From an uncultured Bacteroidota bacterium (GTDB lineage: Bacteria > Bacteroidota > Bacteroidia > Bacteroidales > FEN-979), in contig CALMDO010000052.1 of the NCBI GenBank assembly GCA_937862805.1, positions 1 through 35,957 of the forward strand: 35,957 bases of DNA. Reading direction: 5' to 3'. The translations under genes and the position numbers were made by a program. This document shows positions 9,293 to 16,660 of this stretch, piece by piece (position 1 is the stretch's first letter; each line of letters begins with the position of its first letter). Under the pieces are notes generated by a model. It ran no database searches, was not told the DNA's origin, and worked only from the letters and a program-made list of their open reading frames with translations.

Positions 9293-9397
9293 CCTTCCCC
9301 GAAAAGAAACAATCAAACGCTATCGATGAAGGGCCTGAACGGCGCTTCATTATGACTTATTCTATTTACATCTTATTTATCACTATTTTATTTAACT

Positions 9398-10645
9398 ATG
9401 GCTATTTTAAAACCATTCAGGGGACTCAGACCCCCAAAGGAGATCGTCAGCAAACTGGCATCCAGACCGTACGACGTGTTGAATTCTGAGGAAGCAAAAA
9501 CAGAAGCCGAAGGAAATCCTTGCTCACTGCTTCACATCATCAAACCTGAAATCGATCTTCCGGAAGGAACCGATGTCCATGCCGAAGAAGTTTATCTTAA
9601 AGCAAAAGAAAATTTCTTACAATTCAGGGAAAAAGGTTGGTTGCAACCCGATGACAAGGAGTTGCTTTACATCTACGCCCAAACCATGAATGGGAAAACC
9701 CAGTACGGGATCGTGGGATGTGCCGGCGTGGATGATTACATGAACGGCATCATCAAAAAACACGAACTCACCCGAAAAGACAAAGAAGAAGACCGGATGA
9801 AACATGTTCGTATTACCAATGCCAACATGGAACCTGTCTTCTTTACCTACCCTGCCGTTCCGGCCATCGATGCCATCATCGCTGCTTACATCAAACAAAA
9901 TGCACCGGTCTATGATTTCATCGCCGTCGATGGTGTAGGTCACCACTTCTGGGTGATTGACAACGACCAACTGATCCGCCAAATCACTACCCTCTTTGCC
10001 GCCATTCCGTTTACCTATGTGGCCGATGGCCACCATCGTACTGCTGCAGCTGCCCTGGTGGGAAATGAAAAACGACTGAACAATCCCCACCACAACGGCA
10101 TGGAAGAGTACAACTATTTCCTGGCAGTACACTTTCCCGACAACCAATTGTCGATCATCGACTACAACCGGGTGGTAAAAGACCTTAACGGCCTGACTCC
10201 CGCCGGTCTTTTGGAAAAACTCTCAAAAGTATTCACCGTAACGAAAATCGGCCGTGAAATTTACAAACCCGGGCACCTGCACAACTTCGGAATGTATTTA
10301 GAAGGAGAATGGTATTCGATGACTGCGTTGCCGGGAACTTACCAGGATAACGATCCTATCGGAGTACTTGATGTCACCATCCTTTCCCGACTGGTACTCG
10401 ATGAAATCCTGGGGATCAAAGACCTTAGAACCTCCAACCGGATTGATTTTGTAGGCGGTATCAGAGGTCTTGGCGAATTAAAGAAAAGGGTTGACAGCGG
10501 GGAGATGAAAGTTGCCTTCGCGTTGTATCCCGTCTCCATGAAACAACTGATCGATATTGCCGATTCCGGTAACATCATGCCTCCGAAAACTACCTGGTTC
10601 GAACCCAAATTGCGCTCCGGACTGGTAGTTCATACGTTGGATTAA
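9398..10645 (+). CDS. DUF1015 family protein, serine-cluster associated
   Basis: A 415-residue protein of unknown biochemical function. It starts ILKPFRGLRPPKEIVSKLAS with the YDVL motif, has the family signature HELTRKDKEEDR near residue 126, and the strongly conserved ADGHHRTAAA (Asp210, Gly211, His212, His213, Arg214). That motif looks like the nucleotide-binding box of the ParB/sulfiredoxin fold, which includes serine kinases, so a role in phosphotransfer on serine or phosphoserine is an inference from motif and context only. The serC-serA-DUF1015 order is a recurring one in Bacteroidetes. Preceded by an A/T-rich 105-base gap in which I found no exact -7 box; probably co-transcribed with serA. 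Stop codon is one base from that of the opposing sulfatase. Confidence 0.88.
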   Translation: MAILKPFRGLRPPKEIVSKLASRPYDVLNSEEAKTEAEGNPCSLLHIIKPEIDLPEGTDVHAEEVYLKAKENFLQFREKGWLQPDDKELLYIYAQTMNGKTQYGIVGCAGVDDYMNGIIKKHELTRKDKEEDRMKHVRITNANMEPVFFTYPAVPAIDAIIAAYIKQNAPVYDFIAVDGVGHHFWVIDNDQLIRQITTLFAAIPFTYVADGHHRTAAAALVGNEKRLNNPHHNGMEEYNYFLAVHFPDNQLSIIDYNRVVKDLNGLTPAGLLEKLSKVFTVTKIGREIYKPGHLHNFGMYLEGEWYSMTALPGTYQDNDPIGVLDVTILSRLVLDEILGIKDLRTSNRIDFVGGIRGLGELKKRVDSGEMKVAFALYPVSMKQLIDIADSGNIMPPKTTWFEPKLRSGLVVHTLD

Positions 10646-10646
10646 G

Positions 10647-12503
10647 CTACTTATCCATGTAATCTGAAAAAACCGTCTGCAGGTAAGCCTGGCCCTGCAG
10701 ACGGTTTTTTTCATTTAAATGCGGATCGCTCCACCAGTAATAAAAATCGGTTCCTTTATCGTAAGTGAAATACCCGTCGGGAGAAAACCAACCCACACCA
10801 TCTTCAGTGGAATAATAGGCAAAATCGGGTACCAGGGGGTTTAAAAGGTTTTTACTGTATCGAAAAGGAGCAGAAGATATTCCCATCTGCGCCAGCAGGG
10901 TAGCGGCTATATCATGCTGATTACCGGTCTTGCTGATGGTGGTGCCCCGGTACTCCTCCCTGATGACCGGTCCCACAAACAATAACGGGATCCTGTGGTA
11001 CTCCTTCGATTGGGGATGCCAGTTGCGATAAGAGTTATGGCTGTGGTCAGCTATCAGGATGAAAAGGGTGCTGTCGTACCAGTTTGTCTGGCGAGCCTGT
11101 CTGAAAAAATTTCCCAGGCAGCGGTCGGTGTACCAGGCTGCATTGATGTACTCCTGTTCATTATCACCCCATTTCAGAGGCTTTTCGGAAGGCTGGTCCC
11201 AGGGAGAGTGAGTGCTGAGTGTAAAAAGTGCGGCGAAAAAGGGTTGTTTGCTCCTGGCCAGGTCATGCTCCATGTAGCCGAGTGTAAACTGATCATGTAT
11301 ACCCAACTTGCCGCGGGGCAAGGATTTTGGGAAATCATACACCTCCATTATCTTCTCGAAACCATTGTAAATAATGTACCCTTTAATATTGCCATAGATG
11401 AGCTGCCCCCCAAAGTAAAAAGCGGTAGCGTAGCCCTTCTCTTTAAGGGTCAGTACAAGGCTCGGGAGTTTCACAAATTTATCCGGCTGGACCGTTATAG
11501 AACTCACCGGATGGGCGGGAAAACCTCCAAAAATGGATGCCATTCCTTGTTCCGACCGTGATCCCGAGGCATAAACCTGGTCAAAGAGAATCCCCTCCTT
11601 TTCCAGTTGATGAAATTCGGGAGTGATCCCTGCTTCTCCTCCCAGCGATTGGATCAAGTCGGCCGACCAACTTTCAAGAATGATCATGACAATATTGGGC
11701 CTTGTCGCGGTCAATATTTTAACAGTGGAATCCGCGGGAGTGGCATAAATCTGTTTGAAAATGGTATCAGCCCGGCTTTGATCCATAAACACATAAGGAT
11801 CTCTTTCGAAATTTTGAAGGTTTTCAAAAACACTGATATAAAGATTAAAAGCATTGTTGACTGCGGCGATGTTCAGAATATTGTAACCCGAAAAATAGGA
11901 TTGGCTTTGATTGATGGGTATCTGCTGGAAACCACCGCGCATACCTGCCACGAGAAATCCGGGGACAAGCAACAATAACCCGCCTGAAAACCACAGGTTC
12001 CGTTTGACTGCGTTGAGTTCCCGATAAAAAAATCGGAGGTACAAAAAAATACCGGAAGCCGAGATCACCACAAAGATGGCCAGAAGCAGGTAAAATGTTC
12101 CCGTCTCCGCTGAATTATATATCTCAGAAGGATGGCTCAGGTATTTGATCACCTTATAGGTCAGTTTGGTCTTCCATTCTGAATAGATACCCATCTCCCC
12201 TGTCGTTGTCAGGGAATAAAACACTATAAGAAGAAAGGTATAAATCTGGTTGACCCGGTTCAGCCAGCGTGGACTGTATAGACTCTGTACCAACAAAAGT
12301 AGAAATGGAATAAACATAAAATAGCAAGCCGTTGCCAGGTCGAGTTTGAAGGAAAACCAAAAAACTCCGAGAAGTTCTGCCAAAGGAATCCGTTCCACCC
12401 TGATAATCGGCCAATGGTAAAGCAGGAAGACAGCCCGCGTCAAATTGAAAAAAAGGATCCAGAAGAGAAACTGGAGGAGAAAACTGTGAAAGATTTTTTT
12501 CAT
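10647..12503 (-). CDS. LTA synthase family membrane sulfatase/phosphoglycerol transferase
   Basis: Inner-membrane enzyme of the LtaS/OpgB (alkaline phosphatase superfamily) type, with about five N-terminal membrane segments (roughly residues 5-29, 41-75, 84-103, 135-158 and 170-188) and a periplasmic sulfatase domain from about 260. Metal-site signatures are NIVMIILESW, THSPW and LIADHSHNS. In the nucleophile segment ASGSRSEQGMASIFGG a Ser (Ser317) stands where Thr is usual. Likely transfers a phosphoglycerol or phosphoethanolamine-type head group to an envelope glycan or lipid; acceptor unknown. I place the start at the ATG at 12503: a frame extension to 12638 would overlap the opposing yggS gene and cross its own promoter. 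The last 15 codons coincide with a terminator-like hairpin. Confidence 0.85.
   Translation of the reverse strand: MKKIFHSFLLQFLFWILFFNLTRAVFLLYHWPIIRVERIPLAELLGVFWFSFKLDLATACYFMFIPFLLLLVQSLYSPRWLNRVNQIYTFLLIVFYSLTTTGEMGIYSEWKTKLTYKVIKYLSHPSEIYNSAETGTFYLLLAIFVVISASGIFLYLRFFYRELNAVKRNLWFSGGLLLLVPGFLVAGMRGGFQQIPINQSQSYFSGYNILNIAAVNNAFNLYISVFENLQNFERDPYVFMDQSRADTIFKQIYATPADSTVKILTATRPNIVMIILESWSADLIQSLGGEAGITPEFHQLEKEGILFDQVYASGSRSEQGMASIFGGFPAHPVSSITVQPDKFVKLPSLVLTLKEKGYATAFYFGGQLIYGNIKGYIIYNGFEKIMEVYDFPKSLPRGKLGIHDQFTLGYMEHDLARSKQPFFAALFTLSTHSPWDQPSEKPLKWGDNEQEYINAAWYTDRCLGNFFRQARQTNWYDSTLFILIADHSHNSYRNWHPQSKEYHRIPLLFVGPVIREEYRGTTISKTGNQHDIAATLLAQMGISSAPFRYSKNLLNPLVPDFAYYSTEDGVGWFSPDGYFTYDKGTDFYYWWSDPHLNEKNRLQGQAYLQTVFSDYMDK
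10667..10711. terminator. Bidirectional terminator hairpin inside the 3' coding end of the sulfatase gene
   Basis: Perfect 17-bp inverted repeat: AAAAAACCGTCTGCAGG at 10667-10683 and its complement at 10694-10710, loop of ten bases, ending in a run of seven T on the plus strand and six on the minus strand. It begins 22 bases after the DUF1015 stop, the right place to end the serine-cluster transcript, yet all of it is coding for the sulfatase on the other strand (KNRLQGQAYLQTVFS). Confidence 0.88.
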
Positions 12504-12517
12504 GCAGATCAAAAGTG

Positions 12518-12548
12518 CAAAGGTACACCGAAGATGGATAACCTCAAA
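12518..12548 (-). promoter_or_regulatory. Bacteroidetes-type promoter of the sulfatase gene
   Basis: Minus strand TTTG (12548-12545), exactly 19 bases, TACCTTTG (12525-12518): a full consensus match. It lies 14 bases ahead of the ATG at 12503, supporting that start. Confidence 0.75.
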
Positions 12549-12552
12549 TTTG

Positions 12553-12560
12553 TAAATTTG
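12553..12560 (+). promoter_or_regulatory. Candidate -7 box for yggS
   Basis: TAAATTTG, exact TAnnTTTG, 18 bases before the TTG start at 12579. No TTTG at the right spacing upstream. It abuts the divergent sulfatase promoter, so the two may interfere. Confidence 0.45.
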
Positions 12561-12578
12561 CCGGTATAAAGTAAAAGA

Positions 12579-13253
12579 TTGAGTTCCATCGAAGAAAATA
12601 TCGCCTGGTTGAAGGCTCAGTTGCCGGAAAGGGTCCAATTGGTTGCAGTTTCAAAGACCCAACCCGTTGAGATGATATTACAGGCCTACCAATGCGGACA
12701 GCGGGTTTTCGGGGAGAACAAAGCCCGGGAGATGGAGGAAAAACACCAGCAGCTTCCGGCTGATATCGAATGGCATTTTATCGGTCACCTCCAATCGAAC
12801 AAAGTAAAGTACATTGCCCCTTTTGTTCACCTGATCCAAGCTGTTGACCGTGAGGAACTGCTGCCTGTGATCAACAGGGAAGCGGTCAAAAATAAACGGA
12901 TCATCCACTGCCTGCTTCAATTTCATATTGCCACAGAGGAGACCAAATATGGGATGAATTGGGAGGAAGCTGCACACTTGCTCGAAAGTGAAACATTAGC
13001 GCAGTGTGACCATCTCAGGATCATCGGTGTCATGGGAATGGCTAGTTTTACTGAAGATACAGCATTGATTCGCAAGGAATTCTCTACTCTTTACCACTAT
13101 TATCTTCTGATGAAGAACAGCTATTTTCGGGATAACCCTGACTTTAAGGAGATTTCCATGGGCATGTCGGGTGACTATCCCCTGGCCATTGAGGAAGGGA
13201 GTACGATGATCAGGGTGGGAACACTGCTTTTCGGGGAGCGAAACCTCCGTTAA
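12579..13253 (+). CDS. YggS family PLP homeostasis protein
   Basis: Cytoplasmic PLP-binding protein of the YggS/PROSC (alanine racemase N-terminal fold) family, which buffers pyridoxal phosphate and affects amino-acid metabolism; not itself a racemase. The 224-residue product shows the PLP lysine in LVAVSKTQ (Lys26), FGENKAREM, WHFIGHLQSNKVKY, the segment MGMSGDYPLAIEEGSTMIRVGTLLFG (phosphate-binding) and the usual ending FGER. Start codon is TTG at 12579, chosen because the homologous region begins at once (SSIEENIAWLK) and no ATG is available; weak start. It converges on prmC with the two stop codons directly adjacent. Confidence 0.93.
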   Translation: MSSIEENIAWLKAQLPERVQLVAVSKTQPVEMILQAYQCGQRVFGENKAREMEEKHQQLPADIEWHFIGHLQSNKVKYIAPFVHLIQAVDREELLPVINREAVKNKRIIHCLLQFHIATEETKYGMNWEEAAHLLESETLAQCDHLRIIGVMGMASFTEDTALIRKEFSTLYHYYLLMKNSYFRDNPDFKEISMGMSGDYPLAIEEGSTMIRVGTLLFGERNLR

Positions 13254-14171
13254 TTACCCCTTATCAGCATACCAATAGGAAGTATCCCTGATTTCAGTCC
13301 GGACATCTGCCCTGACATAGCGGTTTCTGCCATAAAAATCGCGGAAGATCGTAACTTTCGAAAAACCGAGATGCCTCAACAAATCGCAGACCTGCTCTCC
13401 CATTGCACTGTTTATTTCAAGATAAAGCTGACCCGGCCTGCGGAGGTGGTTCATTGCAAAACGACCTATTGAGTGATAGAAGCACAACGGATCATCATCC
13501 GGCACGAAAAGCGCCCAATGAGGCTCGAAACCTTTCACATTCAGATGCATTTCTGCTTTTTCCGACTCCCTTACGTAAGGAGGGTTGCTAATGATCCAAT
13601 CGAAAAAACCGAAATCTCCCCAACCATCTTCATTCTTTATATCAGCTTGGAATAAATTGATATTAAGACCGTTAAGTATGGCATTGTCACCAGCTACAGC
13701 CAATGCCTCTTTTGAAATGTCGATGGCAGTGACCTCCGCGTAAGGGAATGCTTTTTTAACATCAAGGGCGAGGCAGCCGGAACCGGTGCCGATATCAAGA
13801 ACGGTTGTTTCCTCATACTGTCGTTGTATGTTTTCCGCCCGGATCAACCGGCTCAATTCTTCTGTTTCGGGGCGTGGGATCAGTACCTCCCTGGTCACTT
13901 TCAAATCCAGGTCGTTGAAAAAGGTTTTACCGGTGATGTATTGAACAGGTTCTCCCTGGCATAACCGTTCCAGCGCCTCATTAAACAACCGGCTGGTGTC
14001 GTGGGGAAGTTTCGCATCGGGTGAGAGGTGGAGCTGTGTTTTCGTCCATCCCGAAAAATGTTCAAAGAGAAGGTAGGTTATCGACATGATTTCAGTAACC
14101 GGGTAAAGACCGGCAAGCCGTTCTTTATACTCCCGGAGGATTCCGCTGACAATTTGCCCTTCATATTCCAT
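13254..14171 (-). CDS. prmC: Peptide chain release factor N5-glutamine methyltransferase
   Basis: S-adenosylmethionine-dependent methyltransferase that modifies the GGQ glutamine of release factors RF1/RF2, needed for efficient termination. The 305-residue product has the N-terminal helical domain with PVQYITGKTFF-like recognition (GEPVQYITG), the linker VTREVLIPRPETEEL, SAM loop VLDIGTGSGCLALD and the catalytic NPPY (Asn196-Tyr199). Slightly longer than E. coli PrmC (277). ATG start; gene stands head to head with yigZ, 33 bases apart, and tail to tail with yggS with no spacer. Confidence 0.95.
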   Translation of the reverse strand: MEYEGQIVSGILREYKERLAGLYPVTEIMSITYLLFEHFSGWTKTQLHLSPDAKLPHDTSRLFNEALERLCQGEPVQYITGKTFFNDLDLKVTREVLIPRPETEELSRLIRAENIQRQYEETTVLDIGTGSGCLALDVKKAFPYAEVTAIDISKEALAVAGDNAILNGLNINLFQADIKNEDGWGDFGFFDWIISNPPYVRESEKAEMHLNVKGFEPHWALFVPDDDPLCFYHSIGRFAMNHLRRPGQLYLEINSAMGEQVCDLLRHLGFSKVTIFRDFYGRNRYVRADVRTEIRDTSYWYADKG

Positions 14172-14204
14172 CCGGCGAAGGTAAAAAAAAGTAATTTAGC
14201 AGAA

Positions 14205-14858
14205 ATGGACAACGACCAGGACACCTTTCTCTCCATAGAGGCGGAATCGCAGGGGCTATATCGCGAAAAAGCCAGCAAATTCTATGCTTTTGCTATTCCT
14301 GTGACCAGTGAAGCAGAGATCAAAGCGGCGTTGGAACGTTTCCGGAAAACACACCACGGGGCCAACCATTTCTGTTACGCCTACCGGTTGGGCTATGAAA
14401 AATCGCTGTACCGGATGAATGATGACGGAGAACCTTCCGGCTCTGCGGGGAGACCCATCTATGGACAGTTGCTCTCCTTTGACTTGTCGGATGTTTTAAT
14501 TGTGGTGATCCGATATTTCGGAGGGACCAAGCTCGGTATCCCCGGATTGATCAACGCCTATAAGACAGCCGCCAGAGAAGCGTTGGAGCAAGCACAGATC
14601 ATTGAGAAAACCATCATGCTGCCGGTCACGATCCGCTTCAACTACCCGGCCATGAACGACATCATGCGGATCATCAGGGAACGGGGCGCTAAAATTACCG
14701 GGCAGGGTTGGGAAAACCAATGTACCCTTCATCTTTTCATCAGAAAAAGCCAGGTTCCCGTTCTCCATGAAAAAATTAACCTTCTCCGTGATCCGGCAAT
14801 TGATCTGCAAGTGGGTGATCCCTTATCAGTTAATGAACCCGGTAAAATCGAAGCATAA
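14205..14858 (+). CDS. YigZ/IMPACT family protein
   Basis: A 217-residue member of the UPF0029/IMPACT family, of uncertain biochemical role; some members bind nucleic acid and the eukaryotic homologue regulates the eIF2alpha kinase Gcn2. Diagnostic motifs are CYAYRLG, the DDGEPSGSAGRPI box (residues about 73-85) and RYFGGTKLGIPGLINAY, followed by a ferredoxin-like C-terminal domain (DUF1949-like). The open frame extends back to 14028 across the opposing prmC start, but homology begins at the ATG at 14205, which I use. A near-consensus TAATTTAG lies just upstream. Confidence 0.92.
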   Translation: MDNDQDTFLSIEAESQGLYREKASKFYAFAIPVTSEAEIKAALERFRKTHHGANHFCYAYRLGYEKSLYRMNDDGEPSGSAGRPIYGQLLSFDLSDVLIVVIRYFGGTKLGIPGLINAYKTAAREALEQAQIIEKTIMLPVTIRFNYPAMNDIMRIIRERGAKITGQGWENQCTLHLFIRKSQVPVLHEKINLLRDPAIDLQVGDPLSVNEPGKIEA

Positions 14859-15116
14859 CAGATACATAATTATTTTGCAAATATCGTTAATCTTTAATGA
14901 ATTAATATTTTAGAAAAAATTTAAACAGTACCCCGTTTCAGTTTTTCGCACCTTACAATGAATTGATGGAAAGTTAAATAAATGGATTTCGAGGATTATC
15001 CAATGATTCCTAAGATAATTCAGTATACATTTTTCAATAAAAATCAAGGGGAATTTATTTTTTTTATAAACTTTTTTTGCGAAAATTTGTTAATTAAATT
15101 GAACTTTCCGACATCG

Positions 15117-15145
15117 ATGGATTTTTCTCATCACAAAAAATCCAT
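15117..15145. repeat. 10-bp inverted repeat in the dnaA upstream region
   Basis: ATGGATTTTT at 15117-15126 pairs perfectly with AAAAATCCAT at 15136-15145 around a nine-base loop. A run of T does not follow on either strand in the way of a strong terminator, so I read it as a possible protein-binding or cruciform element. Confidence 0.55.
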
Positions 15146-15188
15146 TTCATTGATGTTTAGCTATATAAGAAAGAAAAAAATCAACTGA

Positions 15189-15203
15189 TTCAATGTCATT
15201 GAA
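15189..15203. promoter_or_regulatory. 15-bp palindrome abutting the dnaA start codon
   Basis: TTCAATG-T-CATTGAA, a perfect 7-1-7 palindrome ending three bases before the dnaA ATG. Position suggests an operator or a translational control hairpin for dnaA. No binding protein can be named from sequence. Confidence 0.4.
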
Positions 15204-15206
15204 TTA

Positions 15207-16643
15207 ATGGAAAAGTACGCCGTTGAGGTCTGGGATAACTGTTTGAAAGTAATTAAAGACAACATCAACTACCAGAGTTTTAAGACATGGTTTTTGCCCA
15301 TCAAAGCGATCAAACTAAAAGACCAGGTGCTGACTATCCAGGTACCAAGTCAGTTTTTTTACGAATGGTTGGAGGAGCATTACATCGGGTTGCTTAAAAA
15401 GACTATAAAGAAGGAGCTGGGAAGTGACGGAAGATTGGAATACAGTATTATCGTTGACAGTTCGGAGCAGGATCCGGGACCTTATACCGTTAATATACCC
15501 ACGGGTATCAAGAATTCAACAACAAATCCTTCGGTATCTATGCCTATCGATATAAACAAAGGTACATCCAAGGAGATACCCAATCCTTTCATCATACCTG
15601 GATTGAAGAAGATCAGTATCAATTCACAACTGATTGAAAGTTATTCTTTCGATAATTTTATTGAGGGCGATTGTAACCGTTTGGCACGTTCAGCCGGCTA
15701 TGCGGTAGCCAACAATCCCGGTAAGACTGCATTCAACCCCCTGCTCATATACAGCAGCACCGGCCTTGGAAAAACACACCTTGCCCACGCCATCGGTCTG
15801 CAGGTGAAAGCCAACTTCCCTGAAAAAACAGTGCTGTATGTCACGGCCGATCAATTCATGAGCCAATTCATCGATTCGGTTAGAAACAACAACCAGAACG
15901 ATTTCATCCATTTTTATCAAATCATTGATGTACTGATCATTGATGATATCTACCATCTCGCCGGCAAGGAGAAGACCCAGGATGTCTTTTTCCATATTTT
16001 CAATCACTTGCATCAGAAAAGCAGCCAGATCATTCTTACTTCCGACAAAGCGCCGGTTGAAATGAAAGGGATTGAACCCCGCCTTTTATCAAGGTTCAAA
16101 TGGGGCCTCTCGGCCGACTTGCAAGTTCCGGACCTGGAAACACGTATTGCCATTCTTCAGAAGAAGCTTTACAACGACGGAATCCAAATCCCTCCGGAAG
16201 TCGTTGAATACCTGGCATACAGCATCAATTCAAACATCCGGGAACTGGAAGGGGCCTATATCTCACTTTTAGCCCAATCTTCCCTCAACAAAAAAACCAT
16301 TACCCTGGAGCTGGCCAGGCAGATGATCGATAAATTCGTTAAAAACACCTCCCGCGAAATATCGATCGACTATATTCAAAAGGTTGTCTGTGATTATTTC
16401 AACATACCGGTGGAGATGATCCACACCAAGACCAGGAAAAGGGATATTGTACAGGCGCGTCAGCTTTCCATGTATTTTTCCAAAAAGCATACCAAAGCAT
16501 CACTGGCAAGTATCGGGCTCCATTGCGGCAATAAAGACCACGCCACCGTGCTTCATGCCTGCCGTACGGTCACCAATCTTGTTGAAACCGACAAACAGTT
16601 CAGGCTTTTCGTTGAAGAGCTCGATAAGCGCATTAAACTATAA
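15207..16643 (+). CDS. dnaA: Chromosomal replication initiator protein DnaA (atypical P-loop)
   Basis: AAA+ initiator that binds DnaA boxes and opens oriC. The 478-residue product has domain I (1-85, with YQSFKTWFLPIKAIK), a variable linker, AAA+ domain III from about 150, and domain IV with the DNA-binding signature GNKDHATVLHACRTV. Walker B is LIIDDIYHLAG (Asp246, Asp247) and sensor/arginine region SRFKWGLSADLQ is normal. The P-loop reads YSSTGLGKTH (182-191) where GG(V/S)GLGKT is standard: the first invariant Gly is Ser183 and the second Ser184, while Gly188-Lys189-Thr190 are kept. Otherwise the sequence is close to ordinary Bacteroidetes DnaA, so it is probably functional, but a second paralogue elsewhere cannot be excluded. 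Confidence 0.93.
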   Translation: MEKYAVEVWDNCLKVIKDNINYQSFKTWFLPIKAIKLKDQVLTIQVPSQFFYEWLEEHYIGLLKKTIKKELGSDGRLEYSIIVDSSEQDPGPYTVNIPTGIKNSTTNPSVSMPIDINKGTSKEIPNPFIIPGLKKISINSQLIESYSFDNFIEGDCNRLARSAGYAVANNPGKTAFNPLLIYSSTGLGKTHLAHAIGLQVKANFPEKTVLYVTADQFMSQFIDSVRNNNQNDFIHFYQIIDVLIIDDIYHLAGKEKTQDVFFHIFNHLHQKSSQIILTSDKAPVEMKGIEPRLLSRFKWGLSADLQVPDLETRIAILQKKLYNDGIQIPPEVVEYLAYSINSNIRELEGAYISLLAQSSLNKKTITLELARQMIDKFVKNTSREISIDYIQKVVCDYFNIPVEMIHTKTRKRDIVQARQLSMYFSKKHTKASLASIGLHCGNKDHATVLHACRTVTNLVETDKQFRLFVEELDKRIKL

Positions 16644-16660
16644 ATTCGTTCTGTCTCAGC

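Larger units (their letters stand above)
14859..15206. other. AT-rich intergenic region upstream of dnaA with dyad symmetries; possible origin or dnaA control region
   Basis: The only gap over 300 bases. It is strikingly rich in A and T compared with the flanking coding DNA. It holds a 10-bp inverted repeat (15117-15126 with 15136-15145), a 7-1-7 palindrome touching dnaA, an 8-bp dispersed inverted pair GGAAAGTT (14968-14975)/AACTTTCC (15102-15109), and one weak DnaA-box-like site TTATCCAAT (14996-15004, seven of nine to TTATCCACA). No exact DnaA box cluster and no convincing gene: a 68-codon frame at 14982 has no recognisable features. Origin function is speculative. Confidence 0.4.

Noticed and set aside
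5581-10645. Idea that the LuxC-type gene signals a bioluminescence cluster
   Set aside because: No luxA, luxB, luxD or luxE homologue is adjacent and the reductase is of the short Bacteroidetes type.
12504-12638. N-terminal extension of the sulfatase frame
   Set aside because: It would overlap the opposing yggS start and cross a full-consensus promoter; the hydrophobic N-terminus begins at the ATG at 12503.
14982-15188. 68-codon frame in the dnaA upstream region
   Set aside because: Composed of AT-rich codons (Phe, Asn, Lys, Ile) as expected from the base composition; no motif, no clear start signal, and overlaps the dyad repeats.
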